Source: Limiplasma sp034927815 (lineage in GTDB: Bacteria > Bacillota > Clostridia > Christensenellales > Aristaeellaceae). Taken from it: 64,000 nucleotides of DNA. Shown here piece by piece: positions 46,490-57,000 of the stretch. The stretch is from assembly GCA_034927815.1 (NCBI GenBank), contig JAYFPK010000003.1:72614-136613 (forward strand), in the 5' to 3' direction. Made by a program: the position numbers and the translations under genes. The number at the start of each line of letters is the position of its first letter. Position 1 is the first letter of the stretch. Below the pieces are notes generated by a model. It was not told the origin of the DNA, ran no database searches, and saw nothing but the letters and a program-made list of their open reading frames with translations.

Positions 46490-49400
46490 ATGCCCGATAT
46501 TCAGCTGTGGACCGGCCGCGCCCACCGTTTGCTGGGCCCCCTGGTGGAGGCCATCGGCGCGCTGCACCGCCAGGGGGAGCCCTGCCTGTGGCTGGTGCCG
46601 GAGCAGTTCACCCTCCAGGGGGAACGGGAACTCCTGACCCGGCTGAACCTGGAGGGTTTTTTCACCATTGACGTGCTCTCCCCCTCCCGCCTCAGCGAGC
46701 GGGTGCTGGCGGCGGCGGGGAGCGACCAGCGCCTCCCCTTAAGCGGACCCGGGCGGCAGATGGCCGTCAGCCAGGCCCTGGAGCGCTGCGAGGAAAGCCT
46801 GGTCTATTACCACTCCTCGGTCCACAGGCAGGGCTTTGTGCAAAAGATAGCCTCCTTGCTCACGGACATGAAGCAGGGCGGCCTGACCCCGGAGGCCCTG
46901 GGGGACTACGCCGCCTCGGCCCAGGACAGCGCTGAAAAGCTCAAGGACATCGCCGCTATCTTCGCCGCCTATGAGCGGGTGCTGGAGGGCCGTTTCAGCG
47001 ACGGGGACGACCGGATGCGCTACGTGGCGGCCCGGCTGCCCCAAAGCAAGCTCATGGAGGGGCAAAACGTCTTTGTCTATGGCTTTGATACCTTGCCGGA
47101 ATCCCTCATTTCCCTGCTGGCCTCCATTGCCCCCCTGTGCAAGCGGCTTACGGTGGCCTTGGTCTGCGACGGGGAGAGCGCCCCGGACGGGGACCTGTAC
47201 CTGCCCATCCGCCAAAGCATCGGCCGCTTCATGAAGCGCCTGGAGGAAGCGGGCCTCTCCGCCGCGCTGCGCCCCTTGCCTCCCGCGCCCCTGGACGCCG
47301 CTCCGGCCATTTGCCACCTGGATAGGGCGCTGTTCGCCCATCCCCCGGCAGCCTTTCAGGAGGCGCAGCACAGCGTCTTCCTCTCCCAGCATCAAAGCCC
47401 CTTTGAGGAGGCTACCTGGGCCGCCCGGCACATTTTGCGCCTGGCGGGGCAAGGCACGGACCTGGAGCGCATCGCCTTGCTGTACCCGGACCAAAACGGC
47501 TACGCCTTCGCGGTGAACGCGGCTCTCAGGGACGCGGACATCCCCTTTTACACGGACCAGAAGCTTCCCGCCACCTCCCATGGGCTGGTCCGCTATTTGC
47601 TTTGCTCCTTGCGGGCCATGGCGGGCGGGTACCGGGAGGAGGACATGCTGGGCATGCTCAAAAGCGGCTATGCCCCCCTCTCCTTTGAGGAGGCCTGCCG
47701 GCTGGAAAACTATGCCCGCGCCTACGGCGTGCGCCTGAACCGCTGGCTGGGCCCTTTCACCAAGGGGGACAAGGACTACGCGGCGGCCTGCGAGGAACTG
47801 CGCGCCCGGGTGATGAAGCCGCTGGTTCGGGCCAGGGCGGCTTTGGTGGCCTCCCGGGACACCCACGCCTCTTTGGAGGCGGTGTTTGGCCTTCTCCAGG
47901 ACGCCGGGGCCTATGAAACCCTCAAGGCGGAGGAAGAGGCTTTGCTGGAGAACGGCTTGCAGGTCCGGGCGGGGCAGAACAGCCAGGTCTGGGAAATCGT
48001 GCTGACCATTCTGGACCAGCTCTACGCGCTCCAAAACGGAGCCAGGGTCCCTTTGAAGCACATCGCCGGGCGCTTGGAAAGCGGCTTTTCAGCCGTTTCC
48101 CTGGCATCTCTTCCTCCCGCCGCCCATATGCTCCATGTAGGGACCCTGGGCCATTACCTCTCCGGGGAGATGGAGGCGGTGTTCCTGGTGGGGCTGAACG
48201 ACGGGGCCCTTTCCCGGAGCACCGAAAGCTTGCTCACCGAGGCGGAGCGGGCCCAGGCCCAGGCGGCCACCGGCGCGTTCTTGGGCATGACCGACGAAAG
48301 CCGCGCCCTCTTTGCCCGGCTGGACCTAAAGCGTGCCATGACCTTGCCCTCCCGGCTCCTGTTTCTCAGCCACGCCAAGACCTCCCCGGAGGGCACGGCC
48401 CTGCGCCCTCTTTCGCTCCTTTCCACCTTGCAACGGCGCATTTTGGCAGATCTGCCCCAAAGCCCCGTGCCTCCGGCGGAATTGCCCCTGACCTCCACCC
48501 AGGCCCTGGCGGAGCTCAGCCTGCGCCTGCGGGCCTTTGCGGAGGGCGCCGGGGAGGCCCGGGCCCTGCCGCCGCCCTGGCGGGCCCGGCTCAAGGACCT
48601 GCTGGCCCGCCCGGACACCTCCCAGGCCGCCATGCGCCTGCTCAGCGCCCTTTCCTCCCCGCCCCAGGCCCGCCCGCTGCCTCCCCAGCAGGCCCGGGCC
48701 CTGTTTGGCGACGAGGTCCTCTCCGTGAGCCGCCTGGAGGAGTTTGCCCAATGCCCCTTCAGGCACTTTGTGGAGTACGGCCTCAGGCCCCAGCCCGTCA
48801 AGGAGTGGAAGGTGGAGGCCATCGACACCGGCAACTTCTACCACGCGGGCCTGGATAACTTCGCCAAGCTGGCCAGGCATTACGCCGCCTTTCCCCACAT
48901 CCCGGACCAGGAGGCCGAGGCCCTGGCCGACGCCGCCGTCTCGCCCTTGCTGGATGAGCTGATGCAAGGCCCCATGGGGGACGGCGCCATGAGCCAGGCC
49001 ACCTTTGAGCGGGCCCGGCAGACGCTGCGCCGGGCCGCTGTCACCATCACCCGGCATCTGGCCGCAGGCCGGTTCTCTTTGGACCGCACCGAAGCCTCCT
49101 TCGGATACCCCGGGGGCATGCCCCCCATCGTGCTGGCGCTGCCGGACGGCAGCCAGGTGATGCTCCGGGGCAAGATCGACCGCATCGACCGGTATGACAC
49201 CCCCGAGGCCGCCTACCTGCGGGTGATCGACTACAAAAGCAGCCGCCAGGATGTGGACGCGGCCCGCACCTGGTGGGGCTTGCAGCTGCAGCTGCTGTTG
49301 TACCTGGACATCTGCGTGGCCTCCACCCCCAAGGCGCTGCCCGCGGGAGCGTTCTACTTCTACGTGGCCGATCCCCTGGTGGAGAGCGATACCGACCTGC

Positions 49401-49861
49401 AGGCCGTGGTGGAGGGGGAGCTGCGGGAGCTATTGCAGCTGCGGGGCATTGCCCTGGCGGATGTGGAAATCCTCCGAGCCATGGACGAGGAGGAGCTTTC
49501 CATCGTTCTGCCCAAGATGCTGGACCGCCAGGGGCAGCTCAAGTCCACCGCCAAGGCCGTGGACCTGCCCCAGCTTCAATCCTTGCTGGCCCACGCCCGG
49601 GAAATGGCCACAACCTTGGCCCAGGGCATCTTCTCCGGTGAAACCGGCGTCTCCCCCGTCCAGACCGGAAGCGCCACAGCCTGCGACTATTGCGATTACC
49701 GCGCCATCTGCGGCTTTGATCCCGCCTCCCCGGGCTCCGCCTACCGCAGCGTCCCCCGCATGGACATGGCCGCCCTCAGGCAGCGGCTGTCAGGGGAGGA
49801 AGGGGACGCCCCCATGGAAGCCATGGAATTCCCGGAGGCGTTCATGCCCCGGGAGGGTTGA
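46490..49861 (+). CDS. addB: AddB-like helicase-nuclease subunit without Walker A motif
   Basis: This is an 1123-residue protein with the layout of AddB, the partner of AddA in double-strand-break resection. The nuclease motif is present (VIDYKSS, D914 and K916). So are the four iron-sulfur cysteines: C755 (AQCPFRHFVEYG), C1065 and C1068 (CDYCDY), and C1074. At the N-terminus, where Bacillus AddB has GRSGSGKT, this protein has GRAHRLLG, so ATP binding there is probably lost. No addA follows: the next genes are a small P-loop gene and thrC. AATGCCC and AAGGAGG features support the given start. Confidence 0.85.
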   Translation: MPDIQLWTGRAHRLLGPLVEAIGALHRQGEPCLWLVPEQFTLQGERELLTRLNLEGFFTIDVLSPSRLSERVLAAAGSDQRLPLSGPGRQMAVSQALERCEESLVYYHSSVHRQGFVQKIASLLTDMKQGGLTPEALGDYAASAQDSAEKLKDIAAIFAAYERVLEGRFSDGDDRMRYVAARLPQSKLMEGQNVFVYGFDTLPESLISLLASIAPLCKRLTVALVCDGESAPDGDLYLPIRQSIGRFMKRLEEAGLSAALRPLPPAPLDAAPAICHLDRALFAHPPAAFQEAQHSVFLSQHQSPFEEATWAARHILRLAGQGTDLERIALLYPDQNGYAFAVNAALRDADIPFYTDQKLPATSHGLVRYLLCSLRAMAGGYREEDMLGMLKSGYAPLSFEEACRLENYARAYGVRLNRWLGPFTKGDKDYAAACEELRARVMKPLVRARAALVASRDTHASLEAVFGLLQDAGAYETLKAEEEALLENGLQVRAGQNSQVWEIVLTILDQLYALQNGARVPLKHIAGRLESGFSAVSLASLPPAAHMLHVGTLGHYLSGEMEAVFLVGLNDGALSRSTESLLTEAERAQAQAATGAFLGMTDESRALFARLDLKRAMTLPSRLLFLSHAKTSPEGTALRPLSLLSTLQRRILADLPQSPVPPAELPLTSTQALAELSLRLRAFAEGAGEARALPPPWRARLKDLLARPDTSQAAMRLLSALSSPPQARPLPPQQARALFGDEVLSVSRLEEFAQCPFRHFVEYGLRPQPVKEWKVEAIDTGNFYHAGLDNFAKLARHYAAFPHIPDQEAEALADAAVSPLLDELMQGPMGDGAMSQATFERARQTLRRAAVTITRHLAAGRFSLDRTEASFGYPGGMPPIVLALPDGSQVMLRGKIDRIDRYDTPEAAYLRVIDYKSSRQDVDAARTWWGLQLQLLLYLDICVASTPKALPAGAFYFYVADPLVESDTDLQAVVEGELRELLQLRGIALADVEILRAMDEEELSIVLPKMLDRQGQLKSTAKAVDLPQLQSLLAHAREMATTLAQGIFSGETGVSPVQTGSATACDYCDYRAICGFDPASPGSAYRSVPRMDMAALRQRLSGEEGDAPMEAMEFPEAFMPREG

Positions 49862-49912
49862 GACGCGGAGCGCTCCTGCCGCAGAAGTTACATTGATTCC
49901 CTTGGCAGGCGG

Positions 49913-49941
49913 TTGCTATTGACCCTGGGATCATGTATAAT
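49913..49941 (+). promoter_or_regulatory. Promoter of the small P-loop gene
   Basis: TTGCTA (49913-49918) and TATAAT (49936-49941) with 17-base spacing and a TGn extension give a leader of about 105 bases. Confidence 0.6.
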
Positions 49942-50054
49942 GACGGTGGAGGGTGGCCCGTGTGCGGTCTGAAATGCCAGGATTTTCCTGCGGCGGCATG
50001 TGCCCAGCCACAGAAATCTCATCAAAAATCAATATAGAGAAGGGGGCGTTCCCA

Positions 50055-50465
50055 TTGATTCAGGTGATTGCCGGTAAAAAGGGCTCAGGAAAGACCAAAC
50101 GGCTCATTGACATGACCAACAAGGCCTCTCAGGAAAGCCATCACGACATTGTTTTTATCGACGACGACAACCGGTATATGTTCGATCTGCGCCATGAAGT
50201 GCGCTTTGTCAACGCGGGTGAATACCAACTGGAAAACGATCAGATGTTCATGGGTTTTCTTTATGGCGCGGTAGCCCAAAACTTTGATGTAGGCTTGATT
50301 TTCATCGACGCCTTCAAAAAGCTCATCAAGGCCGACCTGGCCTCCTCCGCCTGGCTCTTTCAGCGGATGGAAGCCCTGAGTGAAAAGCACAGCGTGGATT
50401 TCGTCCTCTCCATCAGCGAGGATCCTGCCGAGCTTCCCGAATTCATCAAACAATACGTCATTTGA
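50055..50465 (+). CDS. Small P-loop ATPase-like protein of unknown function
   Basis: This is a 136-residue protein with a P-loop right at the N-terminus (IQVIAGKKGSGKTKRLIDM). It also has a Walker B-like strand (VGLIFIDAF) and a C-terminal DFVLSISEDPAELPEF. Similar proteins are widespread in clostridia and have been labelled PilT-like without proof; none of the PilT-specific motifs is visible. The start is TTG at 50055 with AAGGGGG upstream; the frame extends upstream without support. It has its own promoter and a terminator, and so is a single-gene unit between addB and thrC. Confidence 0.7.
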   Translation: MIQVIAGKKGSGKTKRLIDMTNKASQESHHDIVFIDDDNRYMFDLRHEVRFVNAGEYQLENDQMFMGFLYGAVAQNFDVGLIFIDAFKKLIKADLASSAWLFQRMEALSEKHSVDFVLSISEDPAELPEFIKQYVI

Positions 50466-50473
50466 GGCCGCCC

Positions 50474-50502
50474 TTTACATCGGCCCCCGGAACGTGTATC
50501 AT
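50474..50502 (+). promoter_or_regulatory. Possible promoter of thrC
   Basis: TTTACA (50474-50479) and TATCAT (50497-50502) with 17-base spacing lie directly before a terminator hairpin, so transcripts begun here would lack part of the left arm and escape it. Confidence 0.4.
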
Positions 50503-50503
50503 A

Positions 50504-50528
50504 AAGCTGCCACTCGTGGCAGCTTTTT
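50504..50528 (+). terminator. Terminator of the small P-loop gene
   Basis: The palindrome AAAGCTGCCAC / GTGGCAGCTTT is followed by a T run (TTTTTTG), 38 bases after the stop codon. Confidence 0.75.
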
Positions 50529-50585
50529 TGATTCTTGCCCATTGGTGGCAACGGCCTTTGCGGCTGAAAAGTGGGAGTTGAGCGC

Positions 50586-52085
50586 ATGTCTTTTTTCTCT
50601 ACCCGGGGCGGCGCCTGTGTAACCGCGTCCCAATCCATCCTATGGGGCCTGGCCCATGACGGAGGGCTTTACGTTCCCTCCATGTTCCCCCAGGTTCCCA
50701 TGGAAGGCGTCCCCGTTTTTCTCCAGGGCAGCTATCAGCAGCGGGCGGCCCATGTGCTGCGCGTCTTTTTGGAGGATTACACCCTGGCCGAAATCCAGGA
50801 AGCGGTGCAAAGCGCCTACGCGGCCCCGGCCTTTGACGACCCCGCCATCACCCCTGTCAAAGCCCTGGACCGCCATACCCATGTGCTGGAGCTGTTCCAC
50901 GGCCCTACCTTGGCCTTCAAGGACATTGCCTTAAAGCTCCTGCCCCACCTCATCGCCCTGGCCGCCGAAAAAAACGACGAGAGCCGGGAGATCAGCATTC
51001 TGGTAGCCACCAGCGGCGATACGGGCAAGGCCGCTTTGGAGGGCTTTAGAGACGTGCCCGGCACCAGCTGCACCGTGTTTTATCCCTACGGCGGCGTCAG
51101 CGACATTCAGGCCTTGCAGATGACCACCACCCAGGGGAACAACACCCATGTGCTGGGGGTTCGGGGCAATTTTGACGATACCCAAAGCGGGGTCAAAAAG
51201 CTCTTCACGGACAAGGCCTTTCAGGAAAAGATGAAGGGGCTGGGAAAGCTCCCCTCCTCGGCCAACTCCATTAACTTTGGCCGCCTGGCTCCCCAAGTGG
51301 TCTATTATTTCTCCGCCTATGCCGACCTGGTGAACTCCGGGGCGATCCGCCCGGGGCAGGCCGTGAACTTCGTGGTGCCCACCGGCAATTTCGGCGACAT
51401 CCTGGCCGGCTATTACGCCAAGCGGATGGGCCTGCCTGTGGGCCGCCTGATCTGCGCCAGCAACCGCAACAACGTGCTCACCGATTTCTTTACCGACGGC
51501 ACCTACTATACCCACCGCACCTTCTTCCAGACCATGTCCCCCAGCATGGACATCCTCATTTCCTCCAACCTGGAGCGGCTGCTGTATGAAAGCGCGGACC
51601 GGGACGCCCAGCTGGTGAAAACCTGGATGACCCAACTGGCGGAGTCCGGCAGCTTCTCCATCGGCGCCCACAGGCTGAAGGCCTTGCAAGGCACCTTCTG
51701 GGCGGGCTACGCCGACGACATCATGACGGCGGAGGAGATCCGCACTGTTTACGAGCGCAAGGGATACCTGATGGACCCCCACACCGCCGTAGCCAGCCAC
51801 GTGCTGGACCAGTACCGGGCCCAGACCAACGACCACAGCGTTTCCGTGCTGCTGGCCACCGCCAGCCCCTACAAGTTCTCCCAGGATGTGCTGGGTTCCC
51901 TCAAGGGCAAGGAGCAGACTGCGGGCCTGGACGCCTTTGGCTGCGCCCAAAAGCTGGAGGAGCTCACCGGCGTTCCCGTCCCCAATGCGGTTTCAGCGCT
52001 CCAGTCCCTTCCCGTGCGACATCAAACCGTGTGTGATAAGGAGGAAATGGAAGCCGCTTTGCTGAAAGAGCTCAGCGGAAGCTGA
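50586..52085 (+). CDS. thrC: Threonine synthase
   Basis: This is a 499-residue threonine synthase of the long (yeast/E. coli-like) class. The N-terminal STRGG motif is present, and the PLP lysine is K112 in HGPTLAFKDIALK. The phosphate-binding ATSGDTGKAALEG is also present. It converts O-phosphohomoserine to threonine. The homoserine dehydrogenase gene lies 8.6 kb away on the other strand beyond the adhesin island; no homoserine kinase is in the window. The ATG at 50586 has GGGAG nearby. Confidence 0.95.
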   Translation: MSFFSTRGGACVTASQSILWGLAHDGGLYVPSMFPQVPMEGVPVFLQGSYQQRAAHVLRVFLEDYTLAEIQEAVQSAYAAPAFDDPAITPVKALDRHTHVLELFHGPTLAFKDIALKLLPHLIALAAEKNDESREISILVATSGDTGKAALEGFRDVPGTSCTVFYPYGGVSDIQALQMTTTQGNNTHVLGVRGNFDDTQSGVKKLFTDKAFQEKMKGLGKLPSSANSINFGRLAPQVVYYFSAYADLVNSGAIRPGQAVNFVVPTGNFGDILAGYYAKRMGLPVGRLICASNRNNVLTDFFTDGTYYTHRTFFQTMSPSMDILISSNLERLLYESADRDAQLVKTWMTQLAESGSFSIGAHRLKALQGTFWAGYADDIMTAEEIRTVYERKGYLMDPHTAVASHVLDQYRAQTNDHSVSVLLATASPYKFSQDVLGSLKGKEQTAGLDAFGCAQKLEELTGVPVPNAVSALQSLPVRHQTVCDKEEMEAALLKELSGS

Positions 52086-52206
52086 AAAACTTCCCTTCCC
52101 CATTATTGAGTAGTGTAAATCTGATTGCCATCCGTGGCGATACGCTCTGGCAGCCTGGGCATTTCCATCGGCCATCCGCCCGGCGGCTTCCAGCCGGCAA
52201 GTCATA

Positions 52207-52242
52207 AAAAGGCCCTGTAACGCCGGCGTTACAGGGCCTTTT
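52207..52242. terminator. Perfect 36-bp palindrome, terminator of thrC and of the HTH gene
   Basis: The sequence AAAAGGCCCTGTAACGCC is followed at once by its complement and a T run on each strand. It lies between converging genes. A near copy in the opposite orientation follows the sortase gene at 60611-60642. Confidence 0.85.
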
Positions 52243-52268
52243 GCCATTTCCAAAAGGGCAGAGGATAC

Positions 52269-53669
52269 TCAGGGCAGCAGGTTTTTGGAGATTTCCCCCA
52301 GATACGCGTCCCACAGCTCCATGCTAAAGGGAAGCGTAGGCATATCGTACTTGGCCAGCTCGCCGTCCAGCACGTTTTTGATCCTGTCGGTGGCAAAGCA
52401 GTGGATCTTTTCCCGGACGCCGGAATCATCCGCAATGTAGACAAGGGCAAGCTCTTGCGCGCACAGGACTGCCATCTTGGGGATTTCCCCGTTGATGATC
52501 TTCACCTTATCGGTGCTCCGGTCGTCCACATAGGGCTGAAACCGCTGCAAATACGGGATGCGCTGGTTCCAGGCCAGCTCCACCGCCCCCATCAGGGGCA
52601 TCAGGGCCTTGCCTGTTTCGGCGATGTTTACCATGGCGTCTATGGTTACATGAAAGGTGGCATCCCCCTTGAGGATGTTTTTGAAAAGCTTCAGCATAGG
52701 CCGTGCGGCGGCGGCCCTCCTCTGGGAAGGCGTCAGGTCCTTCTCCTCCAGCATATAGCCGATGGACAGCGCGTTATAAACCGCGTGAATGCCCCCCTCC
52801 GCCAGGCTCTGGAAGTATCCGGGGTTCTCCTCCAGGAAGGCGGTGGCCTCGGCGGTGGTGTAACTGAGCTTTTGCGTGGGCCATTTCATCAGGGCGTTAT
52901 AGAACACCGCCAAATAGCCCTTATGGCGAATCCAAGTCAGCATCGGCGTCCCGTCCAACTGGATGGAAAACTGGAGCAAAAATTGCCCCCGGGACAGCAG
53001 GAAATGGTATTCGATCTTCCTGTCCACGCGCCACAGGCGCAGGTCCAGATATTTTTCCAGGCACACAATCCTGGACAGCGCGTTCATATCAAATCCATCA
53101 ACAGAGTCTTCCATAAAGGATATCTCAAAGCGTTGGTTCAGAACCACATCGTCCAGCCCGCTGAAACGGCAGATCTTGATCCTGCGAAAAATCTCTCCGT
53201 ATTGGCCGCTTAAAAAGGGCAGCGTGCTGTACAATTCCATGCTCCCGCCGCCTCTTAGTCCATCGGACAGGATCAGGCAGAACATGTTCAGCACTTCTTT
53301 TTTCCCCACATAGGAAATTTCATTGGGGGGATACTCGGTATTTCCGCCGTCCTCCAGGGCAAAATCCCTGTCCAGGGCGTAGCTCACCGCGTTCTCCAAA
53401 AACAGCTCCAGCTCCTGCTGGGAGGCGAAATCATATATGACCGGAAACAGGCTCTCAAATTTCAGGTAGCAGTGAGGGGCGAAAATCCCCTGGGCCAGGC
53501 ATTTGGCCGCCTGCTTGCTAAAAAGACGCCTCTCCTTGGAAAAGGGAAGCCTTCTGCTTGTGAGGATCTTGCTTAGGCCGCTGGGCGCCATGTTCATCTT
53601 CAAAGCGAAATCCGTTTTGGAGATTTGCGCGATGGAAATCAGTTGTTCCAGCAGATTCCCAGTACTCAT
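52269..53669 (-). CDS. HTH-domain protein of unknown function
   Basis: This is a 466-residue protein. The first 60 residues look like a helix-turn-helix of the lambda-repressor type (LISIAQISKTDFALKMNMAPSGLSKIL). The remaining 400 residues match no family I recognise and show no membrane helix or enzyme motif. It is divergent from the large surface protein gene, with a 414-base AT-rich intergenic region between them, and is a plausible regulator of the adhesin-sortase unit; this is context only. The ATG has AAGGAG five bases upstream. Confidence 0.6.
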   Translation of the reverse strand: MSTGNLLEQLISIAQISKTDFALKMNMAPSGLSKILTSRRLPFSKERRLFSKQAAKCLAQGIFAPHCYLKFESLFPVIYDFASQQELELFLENAVSYALDRDFALEDGGNTEYPPNEISYVGKKEVLNMFCLILSDGLRGGGSMELYSTLPFLSGQYGEIFRRIKICRFSGLDDVVLNQRFEISFMEDSVDGFDMNALSRIVCLEKYLDLRLWRVDRKIEYHFLLSRGQFLLQFSIQLDGTPMLTWIRHKGYLAVFYNALMKWPTQKLSYTTAEATAFLEENPGYFQSLAEGGIHAVYNALSIGYMLEEKDLTPSQRRAAAARPMLKLFKNILKGDATFHVTIDAMVNIAETGKALMPLMGAVELAWNQRIPYLQRFQPYVDDRSTDKVKIINGEIPKMAVLCAQELALVYIADDSGVREKIHCFATDRIKNVLDGELAKYDMPTLPFSMELWDAYLGEISKNLLP

Positions 53670-54083
53670 GGGTTGCTCCTTCCCAGGGAAGATACGCTCC
53701 CGCGCCTTTGTTTTATCCTAACACACAATGGGGCGAAGAAAAAGCCCTATCCCGGGGAATTCGCCGCCGAAAACCCCTGTTTTTTTAAAAAAAGTTCCTC
53801 TTTTCGTCTTTTTTTCCATTTTGTTACATTAGTTTTGTAAATTTTTCCATCTCATGCAATTAAACGCGTTTTTTTAGCCAGGTTTTTCAGGCGCGTTTTG
53901 GGAGGAAATGAGTCCTATTTTGCGAAATTTTTATCATAAACACAGGCGTCCATACGCATGAATCCATAGGGCAGCTTGGGTACGCCCGACCGGGGAAATT
54001 GCTCCTCCTCCTGTCCGGGATACGCCTTGCCGGGAAGTTTGAACAATGCAGCATAAATAAAATGAAATGATGAGGGCTTGAAC
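53670..54083. other. AT-rich divergent intergenic region
   Basis: These 414 bases separate the HTH gene and the surface protein gene. The left two thirds are far richer in A and T than the rest of the window, with several T and A runs (TTTTTTTAAAAAAA at 53780-53793). No strong promoter pair could be fixed. A partial resemblance to riboswitch-like hairpins near 53940-54040 was not convincing. It is a likely site of regulation and a sign of foreign origin. Confidence 0.5.
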
Positions 54084-57000
54084 ATGACACGGCAAACCAA
54101 GTGGAAAAAGGTCTTATTGGTGTTGCTCCTGGTGTGTATGATGACCGTCCAGTATGCGGTGCCATCCGCTTATCCCGCCACCTACGCGGAAGAAACGGTT
54201 ACACAGCCCCCTTCCGACGAGCCCGCCGCCCCCTGCCAGGTCCCGCCCACGGCGGCTCCTGTAATCGTGGCTCCGGCTATACCCGCCCCCTGCCAGGTCC
54301 CGCCCACGGCGGCTCTTGTAACCGAAGCCCCGGCCACCCTCACACCCTCTCCGGCTCCCCCCACGGTGGCTCCTGTAACCGAAGCTCCGGCTACATCCAC
54401 GCCCTCTCCGGCTCCCCCCACGGCGGCTCTTGTAACCGTGGCCCCGGCTATACCCGCCCCCTCCCAGGCTCCGCCCACAGCGGCTCTTGTAACCGAAGCC
54501 CCGGCCACCCTCACACCCTCTCCGGCTCCCCCCACAGTGGCTCCTGTAACCGAAGCCCCGGCCACCCCCACCCAGGCCCAGCCTTCGGCCACTCCGGAGG
54601 CTACCGCCACCCCGGCCCCAAAGGCTACCGTTTTGTTTGTGGATTGGAATGGCACGGTGTTCGCCACCTTTGAGGCCGCCCTGGGCGGCCCGGTGGACGC
54701 CCCCAAGGGCATTCCCCAGCGGGAGGGCTACCGTTTCCTTTGCTGGGCGATACAGGACGCGGAAGGCAACTGGGTCCCCCATGGCCCCGCCTTTATGGTG
54801 AATTCCGCTGAAGTGACCTTCTATGCCCGCTATAACGAACTGCCTCCGGAGCCCTTGGACCCCCGGGACGAAGAATCCCCCACTCCCCAGCCTCCCCAGG
54901 AAAGCGAGGACCCCCAGGAGAGCCCGGAGCCCAGGGAAAGCGCAGCCCCTGATGAGACCGTGAATCCCGCGGATCCCGAAGAGAGCCTGCCTCCTGAGGA
55001 CAACCCGAACCCCGACGAAAGTCCGGAACCCGGGGAGGAATCCTCCCCCGAGCCTTCCCAGGACCCGTCCCTTCTCCCGGAGGACTTGTTGGAGGACGAG
55101 CTTCTTGTGTTGGAGGAGACACCCCTGGAGGATGCGCCAGCCTCCACCTATCGCCTGGAGGACATTGCCGCGCGAATAGACGTAATGTTAGCTGTGGTTA
55201 TGGATGATGGGTCTGTTCATCATCTCCCTTCACACACACCCATTGAGCGAAACCCTACTGTCCGCCTGAAGCTGACCCTCCGCTACCAACTGCGGCCCAT
55301 AGCTGATGACCCCTTGGAGTCTGGGAGCATGGTTTACTATACCTTCCCCAGCGCCCTGAATTTGGATTCAGCCGATGGGACCCTCTCCCATAGTGATGGG
55401 AGCCTCGGAGGCAGCTACACCCTTTCCGGCAACCAGTTGGTCCTCTCCCCCACCCAGGGCTATTTGTTTAATTCCGGGGGGGATACGTTACACCTGGACG
55501 CAACCTTGAACTGGTCGGCCATCGGGAACGCGGACACCTTCACCCTTCACTTCCCCGGGGCCGACAGCCTTGAGCTCACCTTTACCGACGGCGGCGCATC
55601 CCCCGTCACCTATAACCTGGAAGGCCTTGCCGGCCTCCTGCAGGTGGAGTTGGGGATATCGGTCAACGGGGAATACTACGACCCCTACGCACCCATTCCC
55701 CGGAACACAGACGTCGACCTGGACCTCAGGCTCAACTACTGCCTGCCGATCAAGTACGGCGTTCCCACCTGTGCGGATACGATTCAGTATACCTTTCCCA
55801 GCGCTTTGCCTCTGGAATCTGCCAGCAAGAGCATTTACGATGACACTGCCCTCGCGGGCTCCTACACCATCTCCCACAACGCGCTGACCCTCCGCCTGGA
55901 GGAATCCTATTTGGAAACCCATGTCGGCCATGACATGGAGGGCGTGCTATCCCTGGCGGGAACGCTGGACTGGTCCATCATTGGAGAAGCGGACACCTAC
56001 GACCTCGAATTCCCCGGCGCCGATGCCATTACCCTTGCCTTTAGCGATGGCGGTCCATCCCCCGCCACCTATCAGCTGGCGGACCTTGCCGACAGCATAA
56101 AGGTGGAATTGGCTGTATCTGTGAACCAGCAGCCCGTTGATCTCAGCAAGCCTATTGACCGAAGCGCCAACGTCTCCCTGAATGTCAAGCTTGAGTGCAG
56201 CTTACCGGCTGAACGTGTCCCCCTCACCCATAAGGATAAGATTGTGTATCCCCTCCCCGACGCCGTGGACATACGTGAGCTCCACGGGGAAGTCAAGAAT
56301 AGCGAGGAGGACAGGATAGGCAGCTATAGCATCGCCGAGAAAGAACTGGCTCTCCAACTGGATCAATCCTATCTGGAATCCCATGTGGAGGAAGCGATAG
56401 AGAATCAGTTGGAACTGAAGGGAGGGTTTGACTGGGATGTCATCTGTGAAGCCGGATCCTATACCCTCACCTTTCCCAATGCTAAAGCCTTCCCGCTCAC
56501 CTTTACCGACGGCGAAATCAACGTCGAAAAGCGTATCCTTTCTTGCAATCCCTCCGACAGCAATGAGGTGGTCTATGAGATCCGGGTCTCCTCCATCAGA
56601 GGGATGGGACGCGAGGTGGTAATCACGGACGTGCTGGGGCAAGACCTCCGCTACGGCGGTGTGGCTGGTTCTCTGCCGGCCGGGGTGATCGTAGAGCCCT
56701 CGGGCTCGGGCCAGACCCTCACCATCCGCATTGCTCAGCTGGACCCCGGCCTCCCTTGTGTTATCTCCTACCAAACCATCATCAGGGACGAGGCCTACAA
56801 ATACGGTACTACGCCCGAGAGGCTTACCAATACCGCCACCTGGGAAGAGATCCCCGGCGTTTCCAAAAGCGTGAGCGTCACTGTGCCCAACCCTGCCAAA
56901 AACTGGATCCGCAAGGAGGGAGCCGTGGCCGACCCCGCCATCGGACGCATCAACTGGACGGTGACGGTAAATGAAGGGTATTTTATCGATATGGAGGATA

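Noticed and set aside
53930..54060. Possible cyclic di-GMP riboswitch before the surface protein gene
   Set aside because: Some bases such as AAACACAGGCG are suggestive, but the conserved core and the tetraloop-receptor arrangement could not be built.
54225..54570. CRISPR-like regular repeats
   Set aside because: The repeats are in frame, encode a proline/threonine stalk within a long gene, and have no unique spacers.
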